Shown piece after piece: positions 1 to 10,500 of a stretch of DNA of 64,000 nt. The notes under the pieces were generated by a model that was given only the letters and a program-made list of their open reading frames with translations, searched no databases and had not been told where the DNA came from. The stretch's first letter is position 1, and every line of letters begins with the position of its first letter. The stretch covers positions 44,256,950-44,320,949 of the forward strand of contig CM019217.1 of the NCBI GenBank assembly GCA_009741485.1, read 5' to 3'. The position numbers and the translations under genes are program-made. The DNA comes from Malurus cyaneus samueli. Lineage: Eukaryota; Chordata; Aves; Passeriformes; Maluridae.

Positions 1-505
1 GGATGGGAATGGAAATTCCCGGGATGGTTGGGGGGATGCCAGGGCTGGGAAGGGGGTTAGAGGTGCCCATGGTTCTTGGAGCTGGCGGTCGGGGGTTGGA
101 TGGTTGGGGGTCTCAGGGTGGGGGTCCCTGGGTGGTCATGGGGTTTGGGGCAGGCTGGGGATAGGGGTCTGGGTCTGGGAGGGGGGTCCCGGGTGTGTCT
201 GTGGGAGACTTGGGGATCCTGGGATGCCGTGAATGTTGGAATGGCTGGGAAGGGGGTCCCGGTGGTGGTTGAGGGTCCCAGGGGTGATTGGGGGGGTCCT
301 GGAGGGGTCAGGATCACGGAGTGGCTGGGAGGGGGTCCAAGGCTGTCAGAGGGGTCTGGGTGAGGGGGTCCCGGGTGGCCGGGTCATGGCGCTGGCTGGG
401 AGGGTCCCAAGGCTGTCAGAGGGTTTTGGGTTGCCTGGGAGGGGGTCCTGGGGGTCTCTGGGGGTTCATCCATCAGTCCATCCATGTGTCCGTGTGTCCC
501 GGCAG
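1..505 (+). repeat. VPS16 5' intron, G-rich degenerate minisatellite
   Basis: This is intronic sequence upstream of the first visible VPS16 exon. It is a degenerate G-rich tandem repeat built around the phrase 'gctgggagggggtcc' (for example near 47, 244, 327 and 430). The intron ends in a polypyrimidine tract and a cag acceptor at 503-505. The VPS16 promoter and first exon(s) lie left of the window. I see no gene here. Confidence 0.7.
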
Positions 506-3500
506 GAAGCTGGAGCTCTACTCCATGGAATGGGGGCTGCGGGAGGACCTGCGGGACTGCGTGGTGGCAGCTGCCCCCTACGGGGGTCCCATAGGTGGGT
601 GCGGCCCCCCCGAACCCCCCAAACCGGGGCTGTGTCGGTGACGGCTCAGAGAACGTTCATTCTCCAGCTCTGCTGAGGAATTCCCGGCGGGAGAAGACTC
701 CCAGCGCTCGGCCGCTCCTGGAGATCTACTCGGCCTCGGGGCTGCTCCTGGCCAGCGTCCCGGTGAGCTGGGAGGGGATGGGAGGGGACAGAGAGGGGAC
801 AGAGAGGGGACAGAGAGGGGACAGAGAGGGAACAGAGAGGGGACAAGGGGTACAGGGAACAGAGAGGGACAGAGAGGGGACAGAGAAGGGACAGCCACCC
901 CTGCGTTTGTGGGGACAGGGATGTGGGAGACAGGGGGAGAAGGAGATGCGCAGGGATGGGAGAGGAGGATGGGATGGGATGGGAATGGGATGGGATGGGA
1001 TGGGATGGGATGGGATGGGTGGATGGATGGATGGGATGGGATGGGATGGGATGATGGATGGGATCTGGAGCAGCAGGATTGGGCAGCAGGGGAATCCTGC
1101 CTGACTCTGGGGGGCACACGGGGCAGTGGAGGGACAGGAAAATGTGACACAAATGCAGGGACCTGCAGAGGCAGAGCAGCTGAGATGAGGCCTTGGCCCT
1201 TGGGGTGAGGTGTTGGACCTCCAGATGAGATGTCCAACCTCTGGACAAGGTTCAGATCTCAACCATGGCCCCATGTGTATCCCTGGAGGGTCATCCCTGG
1301 CTCGGGGCTGTCCGCATCACCCCGGGGCTGACCCTTCCCGTGCCATTCCCAGTGGAAGAGCGGCCGGCTGGTGCACCTGGGCTGGACAGCGGGGGAGGAT
1401 CTGCTGTGCATCCAGGAGGACGGGACTGTGCTGGTCTACAACCTGTTCTGCGAGTTCAAACGGCACTTCAGCATGGGAAACGTGAGGGAACGGGCTCTGG
1501 ATGGGGCTGGGAGAAGGACATCCCATCCCATTCCATCCCATCCCATCCCATCCCATTCCATCCCATCCCATCCATCCATCCCTCCATCCCATCCCATCCC
1601 ATCCCAGGGACATCTCCTGCTATCCCAGGTGGATCCAAGCCCCAATGTCCAGCCTGGCCTTGGACACTTCCAGGGATCCAGGGGCACCACAGTTTCTCGG
1701 GGAAATCCGCTCCAGGACCTGCCCACCCCCCCAGGGAAGAATTCCTTCCCAAGATCCCATTAAATCTCCGTTTTCCATTTCCTTTCACTTTTCCACTCCA
1801 TCCCCATGTGAGATGTTCCAGGTGGGGTTTGGGGGACACAGAATTGACTCTTTGGGAACAGGGGCTTTCCCATCTCTTGGAAATGAGCTGGGATCCATCC
1901 CGGAGAGCAGAACATTCCCCTCCTCACTGCCTGTGTGAGCTCAGCCCCAATGTCCCCGATGTCCCCAGTGTCCCACCCCGGCCCTGTCCCCGTTGCAGGA
2001 GGTGCTGCAGAACCACGTGCTGGAGGCTCAGGTTTTCCACACGGAATTTGGGACGGGCGTGGCCATCCTGACGGGAGCGCTGCGCTTCTCCCTCGCCACC
2101 AACATCGACGACCTCAAGCTGCGCCGCCTGCCCGAGGTCCCCGGTGGGTGTCCCCCTGTCCGTGCCTGTCCCTCTGTCCCCTTCTGTCCCCACCCTGTCC
2201 CGGGGGTCTCACGCTGTCCCCGCAGGGCTGCAGAAGCCCCCGCCGTGCTGGGCCGTGCTGTCCCAGGACAGGGTGACCATGGTGCTCCTGGCCGTGGGAG
2301 CGGAGCTGTTCCTGCTGGACAACACCTCCTGCTCCGTGGTGGTGAGGGAACGGGGATGGGACCCCAGCCCCACTGTCCCCATTGTCCCAGTGGCTGCTCC
2401 CAGATCCCTCCCTCATCCCATGGCATGCTCTCCAGCCCCCTCATTTGCTGCCAGGTCCTTCCCTTGTCCCCTTCTGTCCCATGGGATGTTCCCAAGTCCT
2501 TTTCTTTTCCTATGGGATGCTCCCAAGCCCTTTCCCTCTTCCACGGGATGCTCCCAGCCCTCCCCCTGCTCCAATCCCAGCTCCTTCCCTGATCCCTCCC
2601 ATCCCACAGGATCTTCCCAGGTCTTTCCCCTATCCCATGGGATGTTCCCAGGTCCTTCCCCTGTCCTGTGGGATGCTCCAATGTCCTTTCCCTGTCCTGT
2701 GGGATGCTCTCAGCCCCCCACACTCACTCCCAGATCCTTCCCCTGTTCTACTGTCCCATAGGATATTCCCAGGTCCTTTCCTCATCCCCTGGGATTCTCC
2801 CAGCTCCTTCCTCCTGATCTCCCAGGCGCGCATGTGGGAAAGGGGTGAGGGCTGAGTGGGTGGGAAGGGACCCCCACCCCTCCCTCCTGGGGGTCACTCT
2901 GGGGCTCTCCCCCGCGTTGGTGTCCCCCAGTGACCCCCCTGTCCCACACAGACCCACCCAGGGGTCACTCTGGGACTCTCCCCTCTCGTTGGTGTCCCCC
3001 AGTGACCCCCCTGTCCCACACAGACCCCCCCTGGGCTGAGCCCCTCGGCGGGGCCGTTCCTGCACATGGCTGTGTCCTTCACCCACCGACATCTCGCGCT
3101 CTTCTCCGAGTCCGGCACCATCTGGATGGGGATGGCCTCGCTCAAGGTGAGCTCACCTGGCCTGGGGGATCCTTGGGAGGGTCCTGTGGGGGTCAGACAA
3201 TCCTGGGAGAGCCCTGGGGGTCGTGCAGATGCCTTCCCTGTCCCCTAAATCCAGCCCTTTCCTGATCAGCTCTGGCCCCAGATGGAGGCAGATGTTTCCC
3301 ACGTTGGCCGGAGCCCTGGTTCCTTCCAGAGCTGGAACTGGAAGCTCCCATGGGACCCTCTGGTGGCACAGCACCCACCCCACATTCCCACCCCTGTCCA
3401 GGTGCATCCCTGATCCCTCTCCTCTCCCACAGGAAAAGTTCTGCGAGTTCAGCACCGGCATTCGCTCCCCGCCCAAGCAGATGGTTTGGTGAGTTGGGGG

Positions 3501-6500
3501 GTCCCTGTCCTGCCCTTTGGGGGGTCCCTGCCCTGCCCTGGCACCCTCAGCCTCTCCCGGGGTGCCCTCGGCTCTGTGGGACCCTCTGGTGTCCCTGCTC
3601 CAGTGTGGGGTCATAGGGACTCGGGGTTAATGGGATGAGAGCGTTCCCTTGGCTTTTGCCACCCCACTGCTCTTTTGGGATGAACAGGACCCTTTGGTGT
3701 CCCTGCTTCAGGTGTGGGGTCACAAGGGACTGGAATTCACAGGGTGGGGGTCCCCCCAGCTCTGTGGGGTCCTTTGCTGTCCCTGCTCCATGTTTGGGGT
3801 CACAGGGACCTGGGGTTAATGGGATGAGGGTTCCTTTGGTCCTATGGGGTCCTCCCAAGTCCCTGTTCCAGGTTTGGGGGTCACAGGGATTTGGGGTTAA
3901 TGAGATGAGGGTCCCTTTGGTTCTGTGGGGTCCTCTCAAGTCCCTGTTTCAGGTTTTGGGGTCCCAGGGACCCAGGTTAATGGGGTTGGGGTCCCTCAGG
4001 TGCACGCGGCCCCGCAGCCGGCAGCGAGCCGTGGTGCTGGCCTGGGACCGGCAGCTGATGGTGGTGGGCAATTCCTCGGAGTGCATCCGGTATCCTTTGG
4101 GAAAAGGGAACCCCCCGGGGCCCTCCCGGTGCTGCTGCCACCTCCTCTGTCACCCACACTGATGCCCTGGGTGTCCCCTCGGTGTTCTGTCCCATGGGAT
4201 GCTCCCAGGTTCTTTTCCCTGTCCCATGGGATGCTCCCAGGTTCTTTTCCCTGTCCCATGGGATGCTCCCAGGTTCTTTTCCTGTCCCATGGGATGCTCC
4301 CAGGTTCTTCCCCTGTCCCATGGGATGCTCCCAGGTTCTTTTCCCTGTCCCATGGGATGCTCTCAGGTTCTTTTCCCTGTCCCATGGGATGCTCCCAGAC
4401 CCCACAGTGGCTCCGTGTCCTTTCCCTGTCCTGTGAGATTCTCCCAGGTCCTTCCCCTGTCCCATGGGATGCTCCCAGCCCCATTCTGCCTCCCAGATCC
4501 TTTTCTTGTCCCATAAGATGTTCTCAGGTTCTTTTCCTGTGCCATGGGATGCTCCCAGCCCCCACAGTGGCTCCCAGGTCCTTTTCCTGTCCTAGGGGAT
4601 GCTTGAAGCTCCTACACTCCTTCCCCTGTCCTGTGGGATGCTCCCAAGTCCTTCCCCTATTCCCAACTCCCACACTGGTTCCAAAGTCCTTTCCCTGTCC
4701 TGTGGGATTCTCCCAAATCCTTCCCCTATTCCCAACTCCCACACTGGCTCCATGTCCTTCCCCTGTCCCAAGGGATTCTCCCAAGTCCTTACCCTGTCCC
4801 AGGGGATGTTCCCAGGTCCTTTCCCCATCCTGTGGGATTCCCTCACTCCATGGAGTCCCAGAGCCATGTCCATGCCAGCAGCCCTTAGCAGGAGCTCAGG
4901 TTTGTCCTGGATGAGGATTCCTACCTGGTGCCTGAGCTGGATGGGGTCCGGATCCTGTCCCGCACCTCCCACGAGTTCCTGCACGAGATCCCGGGTGAGT
5001 CTTCCCTGCCCTCCTGGGCACCTGGGGTGTGGCAGCTTCCACATTCCCAGAGAAACTGGAAAATCCATCCCTGGAAGCATCCAAGGCCAGGTTGGACGGG
5101 ATGGGGGCTTGGAGCAACCTGGGATAGTGGGATGTGTCCCTGGTGGGGCTGGATGAAATCCCAAACCATTCCAGGATTCTGGGAGAGCTGGGAATGTTCC
5201 CCTGGAGAAGGGAAGGACACAGGGAGAGCTCAGAGCCCCTTTTGGGGCCTGAAGGGGCTCCAGGAGAGCTGGAGAGGGACTGGGGCCAAGGGCTGCAGGG
5301 ACAGGACACAGGGAATGGATCCCACTGGGAAAGGGGAGCTTGGGCTGGGATCTTGGCAAGGAATTCCTGCCTGGGAGGGTGGCGAGGGGCTGGGCTGGAA
5401 TTGCCAGATTGCCCCGGATCCCTGGGAATGTCTCAGGCCAGGCTGGACATTGGGGACAGTGGGAGGTGTCCCTGGACATGGATGGGGATGGTTTTAAATT
5501 TTAAGGTCCCTTCCCACCCATCCCATTCCATGATCCCAGTGGGATCAGGTGACACCCCAGGGCTGGAGCAGCCCCTGAGTGGTTTTTATCCCGATTTCTG
5601 CAGAGGCCAGCCAGGAAATCTTCCGGATCGCCTCCATGGCTCCGGGCGCTCTGCTCCTCGAGGCACAAAAGGAATACGAGGTACAGCCCCTTCCTGGAGA
5701 TCCATTGGGTTGGGATCCCCGGGGCTCTGTGTCCCACGGGTGCCCCGTTCCCGTTTCCCTGCAGAAGGAGAGCCAGAAAGCCGACGAGTACCTGCGGGAG
5801 ATCCGGGAGCAGCAGCTGCTGCCCGAGGCCGTGGGCCAGTGCATCGAGGCCGCGGGCTACGAGCACGAGCCCGACACGCAGAAATCCCTGCTGAGGGTGA
5901 GCCAGGACGGGGAGGAGGAGGGAAGGAGGCTGAAGGCAAAGGGTTTTCCCTCTGGCACAGCCCCACATCACCCCGATCCCGCAGGCGGCTTCGTTTGGGA
6001 AGTGCTTCCTGGACAAATTCCCCCCGGAGGGTTTTGTGCGCATGTGCCAGGACCTGCGGGTCCTCAACGCCATCCGTGACTACCAGATTGGCATCCCGCT
6101 GACCTTCACCCAGTATCCTTCCTGGAGAGCCCCCCTGCAGCGGGGTCAGGCACCTGGGATGGCCTGCGTGTGCTCCCAGGGCATTGGTGATCCCAAATGT
6201 CCCTTGACTGTCCCTACAGATACAAACAGCTCACCATCGAGGTGCTGCTGGACAGGTGAGGGGTCCCACAGCGCTGCTTCTGGGACCATCCTGGGCCTTC
6301 CCACAGTCCCCATCCCAAATTCTCCATCCTGCAGTTCCCATCCCTCATTCTCCATCTCACAGTCCCCATCCCACAGTCCCCATCCTAATATGTCCATCCC
6401 ACACTGCCCATCCCAAAATCCTCATCCCACAGTTCCCATCCTACAATCCCCATTCAATGGTTCTCATCCCACGTTCCCCATCTTATTATGCAGTTTTGCC

Positions 6501-6598
6501 GGCACCAGGAGCGGGAGACACTGAAGGATTTGTACAACCAGGACGACAACCACCAGGAGCTGGGCAACTTCCACGTCCATTCTGGCTACTCCGAGAAG
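506..6598 (+). CDS. VPS16: VPS16, HOPS/CORVET core subunit: N-terminal and middle exons (5' incomplete)
   Basis: VPS16 is a core subunit of the HOPS and CORVET tethering complexes, which act in late endosome-lysosome and early endosome fusion. It has an N-terminal beta-propeller and a C-terminal alpha-solenoid that binds VPS33A. Exons with intact GT-AG junctions: 506-594, 668-762, 1353-1481, 1999-2143, 2226-2341, 3024-3146, 3433-3488, 4000-4089, 4900-4994, 5604-5680, 5765-5896, 5985-6112, 6220-6255 and 6494-6598. Reading phase is continuous through 6255. The translation follows vertebrate VPS16 closely: [55 protein letters not shown]. The first residues are off the window. The exon at 6494-6598 (starts [16 protein letters not shown]) belongs after the exons now at 27432-28500, so exon order here is wrong. 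Introns are full of minisatellites. Identity is very sure; the assembled structure is not intact. Confidence 0.95.
770..1062 (+). repeat. Purine-rich tandem repeats in VPS16 intron
   Basis: The first part (about 775-895) repeats 'gagaggggaca' roughly every 11-12 bases. The second (about 960-1060) is a pentamer array of 'tggga'. The same pentamer recurs in the opposite orientation at about 1520-1610. Nothing else is visible in this intron. Confidence 0.8.
1505..1612 (+). repeat. tccca pentanucleotide array
   Basis: A run of 'tccca'/'ttcca' pentamers with a few 'tccatcca' interruptions in the VPS16 intron after the exon ending at 1481. It is the complement of the array near 960-1060. Confidence 0.85.
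1618..1765 (-). mobile_element. CR1 LINE 3' fragment
   Basis: Read on the minus strand this gives the avian CR1 tail phrases 'gggaaggaattc', 'tccaaggccaggctggac' and 'cctgggatagcagga'. It is a short, 5'-truncated copy in a VPS16 intron. A noisy inverted image of it is recognisable at about 16210-16330. Confidence 0.75.
2390..2830 (+). repeat. ~30-bp minisatellite in VPS16 intron
   Basis: Degenerate tandem repeat with the core 'cccatgggatgctcccag' followed by a 'tccttcccctgt'-like stretch. It is the same family as the array at 4180-4860, so one repeat family has spread across several introns of this gene. Confidence 0.8.
3505..3998 (+). repeat. ~80-95-bp minisatellite in VPS16 intron
   Basis: About five diverged units, each containing 'ctgtggggtcctttggtgtcc', a 'ctgcttcaggtttggggtc' stretch and 'gggttaatgggatgaggg'. 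The array runs almost into the acceptor of the exon starting at 4000. Confidence 0.75.
4090..4899 (+). other. VPS16: U12-type (minor spliceosome) intron of VPS16
   Basis: The donor at 4090 reads GTATCCTTT, the U12-type consensus, and the intron ends in CAG at 4897-4899. Joining CG at 4088-4089 to G at 4900 keeps the frame ([17 protein letters not shown]). A branch-site-like CCCTTAGC lies at 4882-4889, about ten bases from the acceptor, and departs from the TCCTTAAC consensus at the R-A positions. The intron body is filled by the 30-bp minisatellite. Confidence 0.85.
4180..4860 (+). repeat. ~30-bp minisatellite
   Basis: Nearly perfect units of 'gtcccatgggatgctcccag' plus 'gttcttttccct' at 4188-4400, becoming degenerate to about 4860. 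A noisy reverse-complement image lies at about 11240-11310, useful evidence for the fold-back artefact. Confidence 0.9.
5040..5540 (+). mobile_element. Two CR1 LINE 3' fragments in tandem
   Basis: 5040-5190 carries 'aaggccaggttggac', 'gcaacctgggatag' and 'aaccattccaggattc'. 5195-5540 is a second copy from 'cccctggagaagggaagga' to the 'ttaaggtcccttcccacc' tail. The second copy closely matches those at 33065-33430, 43090-43465 and (inverted) 58560-58740, suggesting one recently active CR1 subfamily. Both lie in the VPS16 intron between the exons ending at 4994 and starting at 5604. Confidence 0.85.
6113..6219 (+). other. VPS16: Second U12-type intron of VPS16
   Basis: A 107-nt intron with donor GTATCCTTCC at 6113 and acceptor CAG ending at 6219. 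A strong minor-spliceosome branch site, TCCCTTGAC, lies at about 6199-6208, around 11 nt from the acceptor. Joining CA to A gives CAA and continues [15 protein letters not shown], matching vertebrate VPS16. Both splice signals match the U12 class better than U2. Confidence 0.92.
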
Positions 6599-6769
6599 GT
6601 CAGCGGGCTCCTGGATGGGGGAAAACTCTGGGATAGGGATGGGGGAAACTCTGGGATGGGGATGGGAAGCTCTGGGATAGGGGAAACTCTGGGATAGGGA
6701 TGGGGCAATGTCAGGGAGTTCCCAGGAATGGGACAGGAAAATCCCCAGGACAAGGATTTCCATCCTTAT

Positions 6770-7282
6770 CATATGCAGGGTGGGAATGGGGGTTTGGGTA
6801 TGGGAATGGGGTTCTGGGTGTGGGAATGGGGGTTCTGGGTGTGGGAATGGGGGTTCTGGGTGTGGGAATGGGGGTTCTGGGTGTGGGAATGGGGGTTTGG
6901 GGTATGGAATGGGGGTTTGGGTATGGGAATGGAGGTTTGGGGTATGGAATGGGGTTCAGAGTGTGGGAATGGAGGTTTGGGGTATGGGAGTGGGGTTTGG
7001 GTGTGGGAATGGGGGTTCACGTGTGGGAATGGGGTTCTGGTGTGGGAAGGGGTTGGTGTGTGGGAATGGGGGTTTGGGGTATGGGAATGTGGGTTTGGGG
7101 TATGGGAATGGGAGTTTGGAGTGTGGGAATGGGGATTCTGGGTGTGAGAATGGGATTCTGGGTGTGGGAATGGGGGCTCGGGTGTGAGAATGGGGATTCT
7201 GGGTGTGGGAATGGGGGCTCTGGGTGTGGAATGGGGAATATGAGTGTGGGAAGGTGTTTGGGGTATGGGAATGTGGGTTTGG
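6770..7282 (+). repeat. ~21-bp G-rich minisatellite at the fold-back point
   Basis: Units of 'gtgggaatgggggttctggg' and variants, about 24 in all. It lies between the two arms of an inverted repeat (6242-6482 and 7283-7524), so the palindrome centre is inside it. Complementary C-rich arrays occur at 6300-6490 and 26340-27110. Confidence 0.85.
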
Positions 7283-7524
7283 GATGGGGAACGTGGGATG
7301 AGAACCATTGAATGGGGATTGTAGGATGGGAACTGTGGGATGAGGATTTTGGGATGGCGTCAGTGTGGTGGACATATTAGGATGGGACCTGTGGGATGGG
7401 GCTGTGGAGATCGGAGAATGAGGGATGGGAACTGCAGGATGGAGAATTTGGGATGGGGACTGTGGGAAGGCCCAGGATGGTCCCAGAAGCAGCGCTGTGG
7501 GACCCCTCACCTGTCCAGCAGCAC
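7283..7524 (-). repeat. Inverted copy of 6242-6482 (VPS16 exon and intron)
   Basis: The reverse complement of this stretch matches 6242-6482 with only a few differences. It includes the end of the exon at 6220-6255 (GTGCTGCTGGACAG) and its donor. The match stops abruptly at 7524, where low-quality sequence begins. Confidence 0.9.
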
Positions 7525-10500
7525 GTCTATCCTCTGTTCTCGATGGTTGGACGTTTTCGGTATTTGGGTCTAATATCTCAAAAAGCGGAACACAGTCAAT
7601 TCGCGAGTAACAGTAGGGGGTGTTATCTATACAGACCAATGCCTGATTTGGAGCACAACAGCAGGGCCATGCGCTCAGGTTCACTAGAACCCCCTCCTTC
7701 GTGCTAGAACATCAGCGACGAGAGTTGTCTTCTCCTATGAGAGGAGGGAGTAAAATACCTGAGGGCCGATTATGGCCCCACTTGTTTTCGGGCTTGTCCA
7801 GAAATTCTGTGTTTAGTACATGGATATCGACGTAGAGAAAGCGTTAATTGGGTACGTACGGACCAAGCAGAGTCCTTATGGCACTACTAACGTAACACTA
7901 AGAAATCCTCTTTCAGAGGAGGGACTATTTCGCGCTAACTCGAGTGCCCAACGCACTTATCTTCTAAAAACAGATAAACAGCCGCCGGGCCTCTTGCGCG
8001 ATTGGGAGCTGTGAAGTGCTGGGTCCGTGTTCCAATAAAGGGAAAGACTCCTATGTATTGTCCTTCAATGCGCTCTGACGTTGTGACCTACGCTATCCTC
8101 ACCCTGTCCATGAGCATTCAAACATCTCTAGCTGAGGAGAGAGATTTGATCAATGCTGAGAGTCTTTTGGTGACATCGAGGCTGCTTCGTGTGAGATCGC
8201 CTACAGCGTGACAGCCACAGACGGGACAATACACTGGAAGTGCAGGTGCTAGCGTTTCCAGCTTAGGCACTCATATTCAACTTGCTCAATCTCAATCTCT
8301 ATAATGAGAGAGTGCTAAGCAGACTAGACTGCTCCTCTTCCAAGACTTGATCTGTCCCACGCTTATGGTCATTTGAATGGTTGTAGAAAATATGCTCGTT
8401 CATTCTTTGGACACGTTCTGAAATTGCAGTAGTATGGCGATTCTCTGGTCTCTCCTTTCTGCAGCGGAAAAATCGGACATGTAACGGATGGCAAGCAACT
8501 ACATGTGGGATCACACTAGTAATTCAGCAATATCAATCGGCGAAAAATTCGCCACATCTTACATATGGAGTCTTTCTCCAGAAAGTGCGACTTGTATGAC
8601 AATCCACCCAAACAATCGTAGTTCACCATATTTAGTGGCTCTAGAGGCATGTCACAAGAAGGCAGCATCGTCGGAGACCCATGGACATGCTGTCAAGTGA
8701 TCTTACGGGAAGATCTTTCCTTGAGAATGGGCTATTCCTTCAGAACAATACAGTTCCCTTCTCAGCGAGAGCTCCATGGAGCGTACACAGTTCATGCTGG
8801 CAAATGGAAATATTACATAATACCTGTCTAACAACACTCATTCACGTGACACGGGCTGCTCCAGCCCTGGGGTGTAATGCTCACACATCGATGACCACAC
8901 CTGGAGAAGGCGATCGATACAGGAAAATTGGGAAGGTGGGCAGCACATGGGACCTTAAAATTATATATCACTCAATCCCACCTCAGCTCGGACATAAGTT
9001 CAACATAGGACACCTCCCATCTTGTCCCGACACTGTGTCACTCAGGCCTAGCCTCTTATAGATTTTCCCCAGCATGACAGTGAGGAAAAAATTTAAGTAG
9101 GCAGAATTCCACAGAAGGCCCACTAGTACACCGTAAATCGTACGACTCTTACTTCGTCTACTCCAGTAGAAGGCAAAGATTCCTTGCCCAAGGATCCCAT
9201 GCCCAAACTCCCTACATTACCTCAGTGTGGATCTCTTTCTGCTGTTGCCCTTGATCCCTTGCATTGCATACATTGCCAGTAACCGCGTAGATCTCACAAC
9301 AGTCTGCTCAGTTGGCACCGACACCACCATTGCAGTGCTCTAACTGCTAAAAGGGGCCTGACTCTCTCTAGTGTCTATATTTCCCTTTCTCACAAGGGGC
9401 AATATTGTTACACCATGTCTTCTTTGCTTCTACCACAGTACGCTGGTAAATGTTATGTGCGGATAGTTATCCAATCCAGGCTTCTCGTAACCAACTCTGT
9501 CATCAGTGATCTTGTACACATCCGAGGACTCCTAACTTCCAGTGTTTCGCTGTACTATCGCACAAGCCCCAAATCAATTATACCGTCCCAAAAGAACCAA
9601 TGTAGGCCTTAACTTTATTTTTTGGAGAGTCCATTGTGCCAAGAAGACAGTATGTGGAAGTTATAATTTCCCAGGTTTTGGTGTACATATCACTCTCCTG
9701 GTTGGGAGAGACTGTCACAAGCACCTGAGAAAACAGAAACTGAAATCAGGAGCTCACTTGACATCAGAGTGCTGCTTATATTCCAGTAGGGTTTACTAGG
9801 AGAGATGAAAGACTCACCACGAACGGAAGAGTATCAGTATACTGTGCAGGCCCGAAACTTGCGCGGAGTTTGTGCGGTGACACAATTAGAATCAACTTCG
9901 GACCTCCATAAAGATTCGTCAGGATTCACAATACAGAAAGGACAAATCGCTTAGGTAACAAGTATTACTATGTCAGTTATATCACATCGCCGACAAACTG
10001 AGCTCGCTGCTCATGGGCTGCTTGTGACAAGTATCGTGTAGAGGTCCAAGGGAAGACGTCGAGGGACTTCCATGGAGTAGAAGGGGAAATGTTACCAAAC
10101 CATGGTGATGGAGTGAAAGGACGGGGAGCAAAATTACACTGCTTGGTAATATGGTACACGACGCTTCCGAAGAAATGTATCCCTTGCCGGAGGACATAGA
10201 GGGAGAGGACCACTGGGGTAGGCAACCAGTGTGGTGCAGTGTTAGTAGGTTAAAATAAAAACGGCGGAAGGATTTTGGAGAATCCCACAACGCGAAAAGA
10301 GGAGAACAAACCCACCGGACATGGAAACCAGTCGTAGGATAAATAAAGCAGTTGGGAAATAATACCGGAGGAACCGGTCACTCTGGGGGATATCCAACCA
10401 GGAAATGCTAGAAGAGAGAGATTAAAATCAATTTCAGCTTGCAGTCATGTCCTTACATCGGAGGACAAAGGACGAAAGACTTTAGGACTGGCCAGTCACG

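Noticed and set aside
578..1248. Long overlapping open frames on both strands (up to ~220 codons)
   Set aside because: They translate the gagaggggaca and tggga simple repeats into low-complexity Ser/Pro or Gly/Trp/Met protein. They sit between genuine VPS16 exons.
6700..7684. Open frames of 140-240 codons over the G-rich minisatellite
   Set aside because: Repeat translation (VWEWGF-like units) with no family resemblance; the region is a fold-back junction.
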